A stretch of DNA of 64,000 bases from the NCBI GenBank assembly GCA_016800925.1, contig JABCPU010000317.1, positions 1-64,000 of the forward strand, written 5' to 3'. The stretch comes from Suillus spraguei. Its lineage: Eukaryota > Basidiomycota > Agaricomycetes > Boletales > Suillaceae. Made by a program: the position numbers and the translations under genes. The notes under the pieces are model-generated. The model was not told where the DNA came from and ran no database searches. It worked only from the letters and a program-made list of their open reading frames with translations. Positions 44,569 through 57,499 of the stretch are shown here, piece after piece (position 1 is the first letter of the stretch; every line of letters begins with the position of its first letter).

Positions 44569-46214
44569 GTCGTCATACATATTATGACATTATATCATTT
44601 ACTCCCCACTTTTGGAATTAATATTAATGTGTGATTCCTTGCGTGAAGCTTGTCAGTAGGATCTAGGTTAAGTATGTGATTGCATCATTCATCGTTCCGT
44701 TGTTTCCTTGTTGACGCTGACGGATACACAGGAATGCATACAGATCAGATCATAGCAAGGTAGGAGATATACATAGTTCCAGCTGCAATGAATATACACC
44801 ATACACCAGCAGATGCGCTATCCACACGTCTATACGGATTTTCCGGCAGCCGCATGTAGGTCTACCCGCTCAACTATGATAACCGTGTCAGGGTATAAAG
44901 ACCATATCTATGGCTAGGGTAATAGAAATGCAAATTGAAAGAGCACATTTAGAGAGCGAGGTATTGACATATGAACTGACATGACCACCCGTACTGCTTT
45001 GGGGTTGGAAGCCGTGAGAATAAATCGCTATGTGCATCGTGACGCGCTGTCCACTAGTGGATGCTTACTTCCCGAGTCCATGCTCTCTGCCTCGTTATAG
45101 TCAAGGTTCAAAGAAAGCGGTAAGATTAGGTTTTAATAATATTTACCTCTGCATGTCCAGAGCAATCGTATTGATGTACAGCATTGCCCTCGCGGTCAGG
45201 ATATTGCTCATTTTGGGTTAGTGACCATTAATATGGCAGGGCCCAGATCGAGTAATGTGCCTGTGGTACTGGTTGTGCTTACTGGGACCGCGGTTGTGGT
45301 GCATTCGGAGCGCTCGTTAACGTTCATCGTGTGACGGTGCGCGTGGTATTTTCGCTTGTTTTGCTGCTGTGGTCTCGTACTAACCTAACCTTATTTTTGG
45401 TCCAATTCATGCACCACTATGTTGTTTTCATCCCCAATTGGCATGCTCCAACGGTGGCCACTGAGCATGTCAGCTCGATCGGCCTCTCGTTCGGTACTGC
45501 AAGTTTTCAGCGGACGGTGTGAACGCGTGTCAGTCGGTGAAAGTATTGAATATTGACTCGCGGAAAAAATCTGCACATTTTTTGGGTGATGAGAATTTTC
45601 TTTGTTCGACAGAAGCCTCCCACTGACGTCGAGATGTATACGTTGACTGCTGTAATCCAATTTGGCCGCATTTGGCCTCGGCATTCGTTGTGCAGCATAA
45701 CTCCTCGTCTACATCATGTACGTGAAGACCTCTCCAAATTGTGTTGAAGCGGTTTCTAATAGCGCTTTAGGTATGTGATCAACCTCCTTCTGACATGGTA
45801 AGACTGATAATGAGATTGACACGGATTGATGGATCATGAATGATGAGTGGGGGTTGCCAGGTTGACTAAAAATACGGAAAGTAAGAACATAATTTTATAT
45901 CTAAGCGAGTTGCTCACCAAAGCGGTACGAAGGGAATTTCACCGTTAGCGACAAGTGGCACTCAAGTTACACCACGCTGCCACTGGCAGGCCTGCGTTAC
46001 GTAAATGGAGATACTGTCTTTTGAATTTCGATAGAACGCTCTCCTCGTGCACATGCGCCAATTCCAAGTGGGTACTGCAATACCGAGCACACAGGCCGAA
46101 TTCGTGCAATATGCAGTTGTTAAACCGCCGCAATCAATGCCCCGGTAAAACACTGGGGAGACTTGATGCTGACAGCTCCGGTCGGAGCCCGTGCTTATCT
46201 TACTTATCAACGGG
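44569..46214. other. Intergenic, no gene recognised
   Basis: Nothing supported. The frames on both strands overlap and lack family patterns. Confidence 0.4.
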
Positions 46215-46363
46215 GTAGGTGTTGCTTACTATCGCTTATCAAGGTCTTGCTTCTATTACGGAATGGCTTACTCCGTAATGAGCGCTCGATATCGTACATA
46301 ACCAAATGGGGTGCCTGATAACTTTCTTCCTTGCTTCTTTTCATTCCACTAGCTGCGCGTGAC

Positions 46364-48743
46364 ATGGCGACACCGCAGCACGCCATTGCAAAGGCAGACG
46401 AGGCCCTGCTCGCTGAGCTCGGGTACAAGCAGGAGTTTAAGCGTGCATTCACGCCCTTAGAGGTATTATCAGTGTCGCTATGTTCGGCGATTGAAGAACT
46501 GACGACGAGGACAATGACAGGTCTTTGGTATAGCTTTCAGTATCATTGGCTTACTCCCCTCGATTGCGTACGTTGTCTCTTTCTTTACCTTCCAAGATTA
46601 TGATTTATTTGCATAGATCTGTTCTGTTTTATGCCGTGCCTAATGGAGGTCCAGCCTCAATGGTGTGGGGTGTATGTGCTTGCTTCACGTATCTCCATGC
46701 ACGAATTATGCTGACGGATGACATGGTGGTTGCTTGTCGATATCTTACAGTGGGCAGTTGCGAGTCTTTTTATCCTCTGCGTAGGGATGTCAATGGCCGA
46801 ATTGGCTTCTGCAGCCCCAACATCCGGAGGCGTGAGTCTGTTTTCGTTTTCGTTTTCGTTTTCGTTGACATAGTATTCTTGATTGACGTGGTGAACTACA
46901 GTTATACTTCTGGACACATTCATTGTCATCTCCGCGGTGTAGAAATTTACTTGCCTGGATTGTTGGATGTAAGACTGTCATGGTAATTCTAACGAGCAAA
47001 GGTATATTGACCCATCACAGACTCAAACACAATTGGGACCATAGCATCGGTTGGTAAGACGCTTATGGTCACCTTTCGATTCCAAATTTTACTTAGCATA
47101 ATGTTCTGCATAGCATCTATCGACTGGGGATGTGCAGTGCAAATCATGGCTGCGGTATCCATTGGCTCAGGTCAGACTTTCATCGCAACGAGTGCGCAAA
47201 CTTTGTGCGTCATTCAAGAGACTGATCTAATCCATGAACCTACTCATGATGTCGAATTTCTAGCGGAGTCTACGTTGCTATAGTCCTGTCGCACGCAGTG
47301 ATATGTTGCTTGGGAACTGCGGTTCTCGCAAGACTGCAAACATTTTATGTTATTATTAACGTCGGGTTTGTACTGAAGTCATATAGGTGCAGCCGAGTTA
47401 CTGAATTAGTCCGGGTAGTTTGTGTTTCGCCGTTATTATTGGCCTTCCCGCTGCCACCCCAAAGGCAAACATGAACAGCGCAAGCTATGCGTTTGGTAAT
47501 TTTACAAATTGTCAGTGAACACATTCGGGTGGTGAATTTGACTGATCCCAGAATGGTATCTACAGTGAACGGCTGGCCAGATGGCTACGCATTTATTTTG
47601 AGCTTCCTTGCACCGGCGTGGACCATCTGTAAATTCTCACGGCGTTGCGCGAGTCCTTAGCACTGACATCATGTTCAAGGTTCATTTGACTCAAGTGTGC
47701 ATATCAGCGAGGAATCATCCAATGCCGCTACTGCTGTTCCATGGGCCATCGTAAGTCTTGAACTACGTATTTGTTCAATTGCTGAATGCATTCTAGGTGA
47801 TCGCCATCGGTATCGCAGGTATCCTTGGCTGGGGTGCGTATTTATTGATGTTGGCTTTTCAAACACTACTTACCGTCTTGCAGCAATCAATATCTCTCTT
47901 GCATTCTGCATGGGCACCAACGAAAACTCCCTTCTTACCAGTCCGGTTGGGCAGCCCATGGCCCAAATTTTCTTCAACAGCTTCGGCAGAAATGGAACAC
48001 TTGTATTATGGTCCTTCGTCGTGCTTGCTCAGTAGGTGCAAAGTGGTGCTCTTTAAACTATGATTGATTAGGTGTAGATATATGATGGGCTCGAGCATGG
48101 TCCTTGCATCATCCCGCCAAACATTTGCATTTTCTCGTGATGGCGCACTTCCGTTCTCATCCTTCCTCTATCGCATGAACAGCTTCACCAAGACGCCCGT
48201 CAACACTGTTTGGTTCGTTGCGGTCATCTCTATCATCCTCGGCCTGTTGTCGTTTGCAGGTGCGCAAGCTATCAACGCCATCTTCGCTCTCTCCGTGACG
48301 GGATTATACATCGCATATTTGATCCCAATCATTGCGCGTTTCGTGTTCAAAAACAACTTCAAGCCCGGTCCATTCAATTTAGGCATCTTTGTGAGTCAGA
48401 AAGCTTGATGCTTAAGGATGTGTGTTGATCATTGAGCTGCGATTTAAAGAGCCTTCCGGTTGCTGTCGTCGCGGTATTGTACATGATCATTATGGACATC
48501 GTATTTTTCTTCCCTACAACGCCACAAACCGACGTTCCGAACATGAACTACACCGTGGTCGTTCTAGGGGGCATACTCTTTTTGTCTATCCTGTGGTACT
48601 ATTGCCCTGTGTATGGTGGGGTGCATTGGTTCACGGGCCCAATACCGAACATTGGAAAAGAGAGTGAGGAGAGCGCGTCGAGTATTCGTGGGTCAGTGGA
48701 GAAGAATGTGCAAGGGAATAGGGAGGTACCTGTCGGAGCTTGA
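46364..48743 (+). CDS. Amino-acid/GABA permease (APC family), copy A
   Basis: A proton-coupled transporter of the APC superfamily in the plasma or vacuolar membrane. The start is ATG 46364 (MATPQHAIAKADEALLAELG, YKQEFKRAFTPLE). At least ten short introns separate VFGIAFSIIGLLPSI, SVLFYAVPNGGPASMVWGWA, ELASAAPTSGG (substrate loop), LYFWTHSLSSPRCRNLLAWI, SIDWGCAVQIMAAVSIGSG, AIVLSHAVICCLGTAVLARL, GYAFILSFLAPAWTICSFDS, EESSNAATAVPWAI, SLAFCMGTNENSLLTSPVGQ and PMAQIFFNSFGRNG. Then come SSRQTFAFSRDGALPFS and the last helices. About 12 helices are expected and the pattern fits GABA/choline-type fungal permeases. I found no frame break. Confidence 0.85.
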
Positions 48744-50189
48744 TACTAGAAGGATTCCGATATTAGGTCCATCATAGATTTATATAATCCACTCAATTCG
48801 TACACTGAATGAATGTAGAGATACTGGACACAAATATGTGAGCGAACTGAAACAGCAGTTTAATGGTTAGACAAGAAATCACAACTGTAACTATAGTCAA
48901 CATCAATCATAACAGGGCACGGCCAAACACGAACATACGTCTATCCCTTCGAGGCAGCCTGAGGCCTTGTAACATGGCGGCCAAGTAGTCCGGAAGTTTT
49001 GAAAGATGTAAGATGCACGTTGACTTTATGCCACTCCTTCGTGATCATGTTAACTTGGTTGGCGCATTGGAGTCAAATGCGAGAATGACAAAGAACGAAC
49101 CTCAGGTTTGGAGCTATGTGAAGCAGAGGAATCGTGTAATCGCTGTCAAAGAACTGCCTGGGGGTCCTTCAGAGGTCCTTCGTGAACAGCAAAAATGATT
49201 ATTGTCTCCAGGATCTGCTATGCTCTGCACTTGGACAGTGCACAAAGAGATCCTTGGAAAAGGCTAATGATAAATCTTCGACAATCATCCCACATTTTTT
49301 CAGTGGAGGAAATTCTGAGTGTCGGACAGCTGTAATAATGGAGGTGGCACTTTCTACCTGGAAAGAAAGAAACGTGACATTGAGGAATGGAAAAAATTTG
49401 ATGAAGCCCTGTTCCAATGGCCAATGGGCAGCGCTGCGACTCTCGAGATTCACTAATCATCACCGTGAGAAGGGTAGGGAGAGGTGTTTCCATGCTTCCT
49501 AGTGGGGTGTTGATAGGAGCCGCTTACACAAACGGACACCATCGGAGAACAAGGATAGTTCATTTTCTGTGCTGTCATCTGAGAACCCGACGCATTGATA
49601 CGATACATTCAAATATGGATGAACATTGGTAGCACATAACAACTATGCAGTGTGGGGGCAAATTGGGAATCAAGCCTAGAATTGTTGATAAAGCCAGCAG
49701 CCTCAGGAATACGCACGTCTCGTGGGGACGACTGAGAGAAGGTGAAAATGGTAATCGAATGATGTGCGCAATGAGTGAACACGGGTGGAGTGACAGTAAA
49801 CAAGGACGGGTATCAAGGTCTCATCACTGATGCAGATGTCCGACGCATAGAGAGGACGACTAGCTTGAGAGGTTTTGCGTTCAGACAGACTTGGCGACTC
49901 AATCCACGGCATGTCCGAGTCACTGTCGGAGTATGATGTTTGGCAAACAGACTTACTATATGTGTTCGGTTTCCCGTCATGCCACTCTTCCCTCAGTCCG
50001 TCATATCAGACTGAGGGTGAATTGTCCGTTTCTTCTCCCGCCTCACTTAGATTACTCACACTCATGCCTAGGATATTGATATTAGAGTCTAGGTACAGCA
50101 TAATATCAGTCCATCATATCAGACTGAGGGATACTGATATTAGAGTCTAGAAAATAATACTTGGTGAGTCAAGAACGAAAAGCCTGGAG
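48744..50189. other. Downstream flank of copy A
   Basis: No gene. It contains the duplicated flank, a segment absent from copy B, and short direct repeats at about 49990-50150 (TCAGTCC-TCATATCAGACTGAGGG twice, GATATTAGAGTCTAG twice). Confidence 0.5.
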
Positions 50190-50229
50190 GCTGGTGCTCA
50201 CTGTTTCAGCTGAAACAGTGAGCACCAGC
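50190..50229. repeat. Perfect 40 bp palindrome at the duplication junction
   Basis: The half-site GCTGGTGCTCACTGTTTCAG is followed without spacer by its exact reverse complement. Only the left half has a counterpart at the end of unit B (53647-53666), so the right half is an inverted copy. Confidence 0.92.
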
Positions 50230-50406
50230 ATAGGTACCAACAGGTGTTGCTTACTGTTGCTTATCAGGATCTTGGTTCCATCAATGTTCTATTACGGAAT
50301 GGCTCACTTCGTAATCAGTAATCAGCGCTCGATATCGTACATAACCAAATGGGGTGCCTGATAGTCTTTTTCCTTGCTTGTTTTCATTCCACTAGCTGCG
50401 CGTGGC

Positions 50407-52774
50407 ATGGCAACACCGCAGCACGCCATTGCAAAGGCAGACGAGGCCCTGCTCGCTGAGCTCGGGTACAAGCAAGAGTTTAAGCGTGCATTCACGCCCT
50501 CAGAGGTATTATCAGTGTCGCTATGTTCGGCGATTGAAGAACTGACGACGAGGACAATGACAGGTCTTTGGTATAGCTTTCAGTATCATTGGCTTACTCC
50601 CCTCGATTGCGTACGTTGTCCTTTCTTTACCTTCCAAGATATAATTTATTTGCATAGATCTGTTCTGTTTTACGCCGTGCCTAATGGAGGACCAGCTTCA
50701 ATGGTGTGGGGTGTATGTGCTTGTTTCAGTATCTCTATGCGCGAATTATGCTGATGGATGACATGGTTGCTTGTCGGTATCTTATAGTGGGCAGTTGCGA
50801 GTCTTTTTATCCTCTGCGTAGGGATGTCAATGGCTGAATTGGGTTCTGCAGCCCCAACATCCGGAGGCGTGAGTCTGTTTTCGTTTTCGTTGACATAGCA
50901 TTCTTGATTGACGTGGTGAACTACAGTTATACTTCTGGACACATTCATTGTCATCTCCGCGGTGTAGAAATTTACTTGCCTGGATTGTTGGATGTAAGAC
51001 TGTCATGGTAATTCTAACGAGCAGAGGTATATTGACCCGATAACAGACTCAAACACAATTGGGAGCATAGCATCGGTCGGTAAGACGCTTATGGTCACCT
51101 TTTGATTCCAAATTTTACTTAGCATGGTTTTCTGCACAGCATCTATTGACTGGGGGTGTGCAGTGCAAATCATGGCTGCGGTATCCATTGGCTCAGGCCA
51201 GACTTTCATCCCAACGAGTGCGCAAACTTTGTGGGTTATCCAAGAGACTGATCTAATCCATGAACTTACTCATGATGTCGAATTTCTAGTGGAGTCTATG
51301 TTGCGATAGTCCTGTCGCACGCAGTGATATGTTGCTTGGGAACTGCGGTTCTCGCAAGACTGCAAACATTTTATGTTATTATCAACGTCGGGTTTGTACT
51401 AAAGTCATATAGGTGCAGTCGAGTTGCTGAATTAGTCCGGGTAGCTTGTGTCTCGCCGTTACTGTTGGCCTTCCTGCTGCCACCTCAAAGGCGAACATGA
51501 ACAGCGCAAGTTATGCGCTTGGTAATTTCACAAATTGTCAGTGAATACATTCGGGTGATGAATTTGACTGATCTCAGAATGGTATTTGCAGTGAACGGCT
51601 GGCCAGATGGCTACGCATTTATTTTGAGCTTCCTTGCGCCGGCGTGGACCATCGGTATATTCTCACAGGCTGTTGAGCGAGTCATTAGTACTGACGTCAT
51701 GTTCAAGGTGCATTTGACTCCAGTGTGCACATCAGCGAGGAATCGTCGAATGCTGCCACTGCTGTTCCATGGGCTATTGTAAGCTTCGAACTCCGTATTT
51801 GCCCAACTGCTGAGTGCATACCAGGTCAGCGCCATCGGTATCGCAGGTATCCTTGGTTGGGGTACGTATCTATTGACATTGGCTTCGCAAACACTGCTTA
51901 CCATCTTGCAGCAATTAACGTCTCTCTTGCATTCTGCATGGGCACCAACATGGACTCCCTTCTTACCAGTCCGGCCGGGCAGCCCATGGCCCAAATTTTC
52001 TTCAACAGCTTCGGCAGAAATGGAACACTTGTATTATGGTCCTTCGTCGTGCTTGCTCAGTAGGTGCAAAGTGGTGCTCTTTAAACTATGATTGATTAGG
52101 TGTAGATATATGATGGGCTCGAGCATGGTCCTTGCATCATCCCGCCAAACATTTGCATTTTCTCGTGATGGCGCACTTCCGTTCTCATCCTTCCTCTATC
52201 GCATGAACAGCTTCACCAAGACGCCCGTCAACACTGTTTGGTTCGTTGCAGTCATCTCTATCATCCTCGGCCTGTTGTCGTTTGCAGGTGCGCAAGCTAT
52301 CAACGCCATCTTCGCTCTCTCCGTGACGGGGTTATACATCGCATATTCGATCCCAATCATTGCGCGTTTCGTGTTCAAAAACAACTTTAGGCCCGGTCCA
52401 TTCAATTTAGGCATCTTTGTGAGTCAGAAAGCTTGGTGCTTCAGGATGTGTGTTGATCATTGAGCTGCGATTTAAAGAGCCTTCCGGTTGCTGTCATCGC
52501 GGTATCGTATATGATCATTATGGACATCGTGTTTTTCTTCCCGACGACGCCACAGACTAACGTTCCGAACATGAACTACACCGTGGTCGTTCTAGGGGGC
52601 ATACTCTTTTTGTCTATCCTGTGGTACTATTGCCCTATGTATGGTGGGGTGTATTGGTTCACGGGCCCGGTGTCAAACATTGAAAAAGCGAGTGATCAGA
52701 GCGCGTCGAGTATTCGTGGGTCAGTGGAGAAGAATGTGCAAGGGGATGTTAGGGAGGTACCTGCTAGGGCTTGA
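50407..52774 (+). CDS. Amino-acid/GABA permease (APC family), copy B
   Basis: A tandem paralogue of the gene at 46364 with the same exon plan and protein blocks. Differences are few: ELGSAAPTSGG for ELASAAPTSGG, GAFDSSVH for CSFDSSVH, and GTNMDSLLTSPAGQP for GTNENSLLTSPVGQP. The last exons (52092-52774) are almost identical to copy A. The intronic TTTTCG run is shorter than in A. Every exon inspected stays open. Both copies keep the substrate-binding loop, so both are probably functional. High identity including introns points to recent duplication or gene conversion. Confidence 0.83.
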
Positions 52775-54337
52775 TGCTAAAAGGATTCCGATAGTAGGTC
52801 CATCATAGATTTGTATAATCCACTCAATTCTTACACTGAATGAATGTGAAATTTCTTTCACTTTACAAAGGGACGAGTGAATTTTTTCGGCCAAGCGAGA
52901 AAATGAACATAAATGCGAGGAAACTGAAACAGCAATTTAATGGTCAACTATAATCAACAGCAATCATAACAACAATGACAAGACACGGCCAAATATAAAC
53001 ATAAGTCTATCCATTCGAAGCAGCCTGAGGTCCATGGCGGCCAAGTAGTAGCCCAGAAATTTTGAACGATGTGAGATGCATGTTGACTTCAAAAATTGAC
53101 GAAGCCCCCTTCCAATGGTTAATCAGCACTGCGACTCTCGAGATTCACCAGTCATTACCGTGAGGGAGAGGTGTTTCCATGCTTCCTAGTGGTGCTGGAC
53201 AACACAGTTACGAGCCGCTTACACAAATGAGCACCGTCGGAGGGTAAGGATAGTTCATTTTCCGTGCTGTCATCTGAGAGGCCGATGCATTAGTTCTCCA
53301 AAATAGCACAACAGAACACGATACATTTCAAATATGGATGAATATTAGTAGCACATAGTAACTATGCAGTGTGGGGACGCAAATCGGGAATCAAGCCTAG
53401 AACCGTCAATAAAGCCAGCACCCTCAATGCGCACGTCTCGTGGGGATGATTGAGAGAAGGTAAAAATAGTATTCGAAAAACATGTGCCATGAGTGAATAC
53501 GGGTGAAGTGACAGTAAACGATGACAGGTATCAAGGTCTCATCACTGATGCAGATGTTCAGATGATGGTCCGACGCATAGAGAGGACTAGCTTGAGAGGT
53601 ATTGCGTTCAGACAGACTTGGTAAGTCAAGAACAAAAAGCCTGGAGGCTGGTGCTCACTGCTTCAACTGAAGATGCGGTCGCTGTCGGCCTGTCACAACT
53701 GCCTTCCTGAGTTACTGAGGCTAGGCTCAATCATACTGAACAGCTAATTTACATAAGTCGCTTGATGTTCACTTGGAATAAAACTCCGACTCAATCGGTT
53801 TGCGAAGAGCGCATCTTGACAATCATGTAAGAAAGATTTCATTCTTATCGTACACCTGCTGGTCCCACCAGGGGAGCCAGTATAAAATGGGTGCAAACGG
53901 ACCGATGAAAGCGGTATTGGTATGAATCGTGATCATGGGTTACATGGATCCGATGATGCCGGCGGCGTACGTCTTGTCATCTGCCAGTTATTAGTGTTCT
54001 AATGGCAAACACTGCCCTCGGTACGTCACATGATACATGCACTCCGTGAAGCGTCGCACTGCAATATCAGCACGGCCTTCTGTAGGCAGCTAAGTAGCCG
54101 ATTTCGATTATATATGGATCTTCTGACCCCATAGATAGCATAGAGTGCCTGGATCTGAAACGTGCGGATACTCCTGCAACTGACAAATCAAGCCTTGAAG
54201 CGCTGAACAAATGTATCCGCATGATGGATGCCAATTTGGGGTATTAGTATTAATTTCTATCATATGTATATACGGAATTGACGAAAGTGCAATGTCCTTC
54301 TATCTTCCCCAGGCCATTCCCAAGCGTCATTCTTGCC
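52775..54337. other. Flank of unit B and promoter of the seven-helix gene
   Basis: No gene. To about 53680 it mirrors the flank of copy A. From about 53740 it begins a second duplicated block (GTTCACTTGGAATAAAACTC, CACCTGCTGGTCCCACCAGG) that recurs at 57530-57690. Confidence 0.5.
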
Positions 54338-55694
54338 ATGGCTTTTGCGATATCATTCTCGCTGGATACAGCTGCTATAATCTCGACAGCACTGGAAAGC
54401 ATTTTATATGGTGAGTAATTCAATCAGTTCGCCCATCTAGTGACTACATGGCTAGCATTTTTCAGGGTTTTCGGTCCTCATGTTTATCGGTACCATGTGG
54501 GCGCTGACATACAAACATTCCGTGCGAGATGTCAATCGCCCAGTCACCGTTGCAGCCGTCCTGCTATTGATATTGAGTACTGCAGTTAGCTCCTCGCATC
54601 CTTTAGTAAATGCGATCTGCTGAAACATTTCTATAAGCATGTAATTCTAAGCATTGTTTGGACCGAATATGGACTGGTAACTTATCGCGACATGTACCAA
54701 GGTGGGCCAGCGGCATACTTCGCAGATGTTTCTCAAAAAATATTTGTGGTCAAAAATTCGATATACGTTCTGCAAACTCTGCTTGGCGATGCGGTGGCAG
54801 TGAGTTCAGCTTTTTATCTGCGAGTTTATATTTGCTATAGAAATACCTCTGGTGGCAGATTTATCGTTGTTACGTCGTTTGGCAAGCTGCCTGGGTCATC
54901 ATCCTACCAAGCATATTGTGGTGCGGTGTTGCAGGTCAGGTCACAGTAATCCACGGAATCACGTTCTCTGATATTTCCTTGAAGTCACTGGTGCTCTTTC
55001 GGTCTACGGTGATTCGCAAGCCAGCAGTACCGGAGTTAGCTCCACCGAAGTGACCATGGAGTGCATGGGAACGTTCTGTGGCTTGACACTTGCAGCAAAT
55101 TTGTCAAGTTCGGGTAAGCACGCTTTTCCCTGACCACGGTTGGACCACGGTGTCATATTGTTGAAAATTTCCAGGATTACTTGCGTATCGCATCTGGAAA
55201 ATTGAGCGGAACGCCTCTGCCTCTCGCACTACAAAGGTTATGACCACCAGTATAATACGTGTAATAATGGATTCTGCTATTTTGTACACCACAGCGCTCC
55301 TCTGTACAGTAGCTGGATCCCTCTGCTCGGGCAGTGGACCGTTTGTTCTGATAGACATGGTAATTACACCAACAACGCACGTTATAAAAATGACTGATTT
55401 TCGATCAATTAGCTCACGCCGATCATCTCAATTACCTTCTACATGGTAATAATTCGAATTGCGATCGGTAAAAATACTCGCAATCAGATCTTGGCTGTCC
55501 GTGGCAGGGTGGCGAGTGAGACGGAACGAGGAAGCTCTTCGCAATATTCTATGAAACCCCTGCAAGTCCACGTATCCCATTCCACGCACAGCGATGGTGC
55601 CCCGGTGTACGGAGTCTGGAACCAGAGCCAACCACCGACGCGCAAGGAGTTTTTGACTGGGACATCTTCAAGCTTTGGTGCATTATCAAGCTAA
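54338..55694 (+). CDS. Basidiomycete seven-helix membrane protein, copy A
   Basis: A member of a large, functionally unknown basidiomycete family of seven-helix proteins. The start is ATG 54338 (MAFAISFSLDTAAIISTALE, SILY), then GFSVLMFIGTMWALTYKHSV, RPVTVAAVLLLILSTA, TYRDMYQGGPAAYFADVSQ, FVVKNSIYVLQTLLGDAVA, IYRCYVVWQAAWVIILPSIL, GTFCGLTLAANLSSSGLLAY, RIWKIERNAS, RVIMDSAILYTTALLCTVAG and PIISITFYMVIIRIAIGKN. The soluble C-terminal tail (SSSQYSMKPLQVHVS) ends at 55694. About seven introns, all with GT-AG ends. The order of helices and the YQGGPAAYF and YRCYVVW motifs identify the family. It is intact. Role unknown. Confidence 0.8.
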
Positions 55695-57150
55695 ACTCAC
55701 ATACTATTTTCACAGAAATTGTTTTATTAGTATTAGGCGATAACCTTCGGTCTGTCTGAGCGTTCTAGCGAAGAAGAATTACTGATACGGTATATGAATT
55801 GAATACGTCTTTGGATAATTACTATATGTCCTTCGCTTTTATGAATACGCATCAGCGAATCCCTGGTATCCTTTTCGTTCTTTAGATTGCTTAAAAAAAT
55901 TATTAAGGCGGTTAAGGAGAATCACCTTGTTTACAAGGTCGTCATCGTATGTAGAACTGGCTGAATGAAGACAATCCATGCATACCGTGTGAATTTAAGT
56001 ACAAACGTTTGTTCGACTCGGACGAACTGGAAGACTACGTCAATGGTGCTCGTAGTTCTACCCTCCTCACTTAGTAATTGCCTTTCGTGTGCCGGGTGGC
56101 GAACGGTGTAAGTAGGTGGAGTTTGCACTGTTCAAATCATGTTCCATATTTTCTAGGTGTTTTACATGTGCATCTAGATATACAGTTGATTCGCTCATAA
56201 TGCATGTCATAAATTTCACAATGCATGGACTTTTCAGGATCCCAACGATGTTCTGTATGTAATTGTATGTATATTGCATATTGCATATTGCATAACCTTG
56301 GCATGCTGGCTTGTATGCATTATGAAGTACGAAATTAATAGGGTGGATCTGGCGGGACATAATGCATGAACTTTTGGCGGTCCCGACCGTATGCATTATG
56401 AGCAAGTCTACTGTAATAACTGTATTACAATATTATCTCAACATCTTCTATCTAGAGTCTGCTTCACGCGTCTTTTCTTTCCACCGTTGCTCTGTCTCCC
56501 AGACTGTCATCTTGGCCAACCATTCAAATCTTCAATTCTCAAATATTCACGTGGATGAGTCATCAGTAACTTCTCGTTGCATCTGTCTCGCGAGCTCGCG
56601 AGAGCCTTATGTCCAAACCTTGTTCGGTTGTCACTAACTTACTAAAATATCACTGCTTCATACCTCATGTGGACGTCGACTATCACTAGTTGAAGTCCAC
56701 ATGACTTTTTGCCACCATCGCATCATCCAATACAAACGCGATGTCTTTAACCTATTTTATGAGAACTGATCGTGCTATCACCATCACCCCCAGCAGCCAT
56801 GCCAAGCAGCCCCTTCAAATGCCACCGCCTCAACACAGGGTCTTGCACCGAACGTCTGAATAAAGGAAAACAACCAGCTGAATCTTTATCTTAACAATTG
56901 TGGTATGTTCTCGCTTTGATCATTGATGTTCATACGTTAATCATGTTCTACAACAATATTGCACTGGCTACTAGCCCAAACTGTACCTATATCACCAATA
57001 CTATGTTCAAACCTTGTTCTGTTGTCACTAACATACTAAAATATCACTGCTTCCAGCTATTTTCATATCGATAGACCAGAGTTCGGAAAAAACACATATA
57101 GCCGCTTTTGTTTATTGTCGGAGCGAAACCAAACAGAGGCGCACATATAG
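55695..57150. other. Intergenic with short direct and inverted repeats
   Basis: No gene. A direct repeat (GTTGTCACTAAC-TACTAAAATATCACTGCTTC) occurs at about 56625-56661 and 57020-57056. A CATGTGGAC/GTCCACATG stem lies at about 56666-56704. TATTGCATATTGCATAT occurs at about 56270. Confidence 0.5.
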
Positions 57151-57171
57151 CAGAAGCAGTAGTGGGTTGTT

Positions 57172-57490
57172 ATGTCCGCACATGGCATGACATCGAAGGC
57201 CATAGCGCAAGTGAGGGAATACAGCCGTCGAACAGTCAATCGAGTTCCTTGGCTCTCGCAACTCACAGGCTCTGTCGTTCGAAAACCTCTCGAAAGTGGT
57301 CCTCCTCGTCCACTTACAGCACAGGACGTTGCAGTAAGTGAAGGCACAATAGTACTTTGAATTTAATACCTAACTATTACAGTATCTTATTTCATGTGTC
57401 GATCACACTCCTGACATATTTCTATCTGAACTACAAAGTGCTCTACAAGGTGAGGGATATCGAGGTACCCCTTGGACATGTACTCCGGTA
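57172..57490 (+). pseudogene. Fragment of a Tc1-like transposase (N-terminal DNA-binding part)
   Basis: It shows SAHGMTSKAIAQVREYSRRT, VNRVPWLSQLTGSVVRKPLE and GPPRPLTAQDVA, then after an intron YLISCVDHTPDIFLSELQSA. This is the paired-type helix-turn-helix and linker order of fungal Tc1 transposases. It differs from the element at 10.7 kb. No catalytic domain follows. Confidence 0.65.
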
Positions 57491-57499
57491 TTTATGTAA

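Larger units (their letters stand above)
46215..50209. repeat. Tandem duplication unit A (amino-acid permease and flanks)
   Basis: It matches unit B (50236 to about 53680) from the short ATTACGGAATGGCT(T/C)AC repeat upstream of the start to the CTGGAGGCTGGTGCTCACTG motif downstream. Unit A carries about 370 bp (49025-49395) missing from B and about 260 bp (49905-50163) flanked by imperfect CTTGG(C/T)GA(C/G)TCAA copies, an insertion. Confidence 0.85.

Noticed and set aside
44800..44900. tRNA-like sequence
   Set aside because: No T-arm or anticodon arm could be folded.
45391..45698. Minus-strand frames upstream of the permease
   Set aside because: Overlapping frames without coding pattern.
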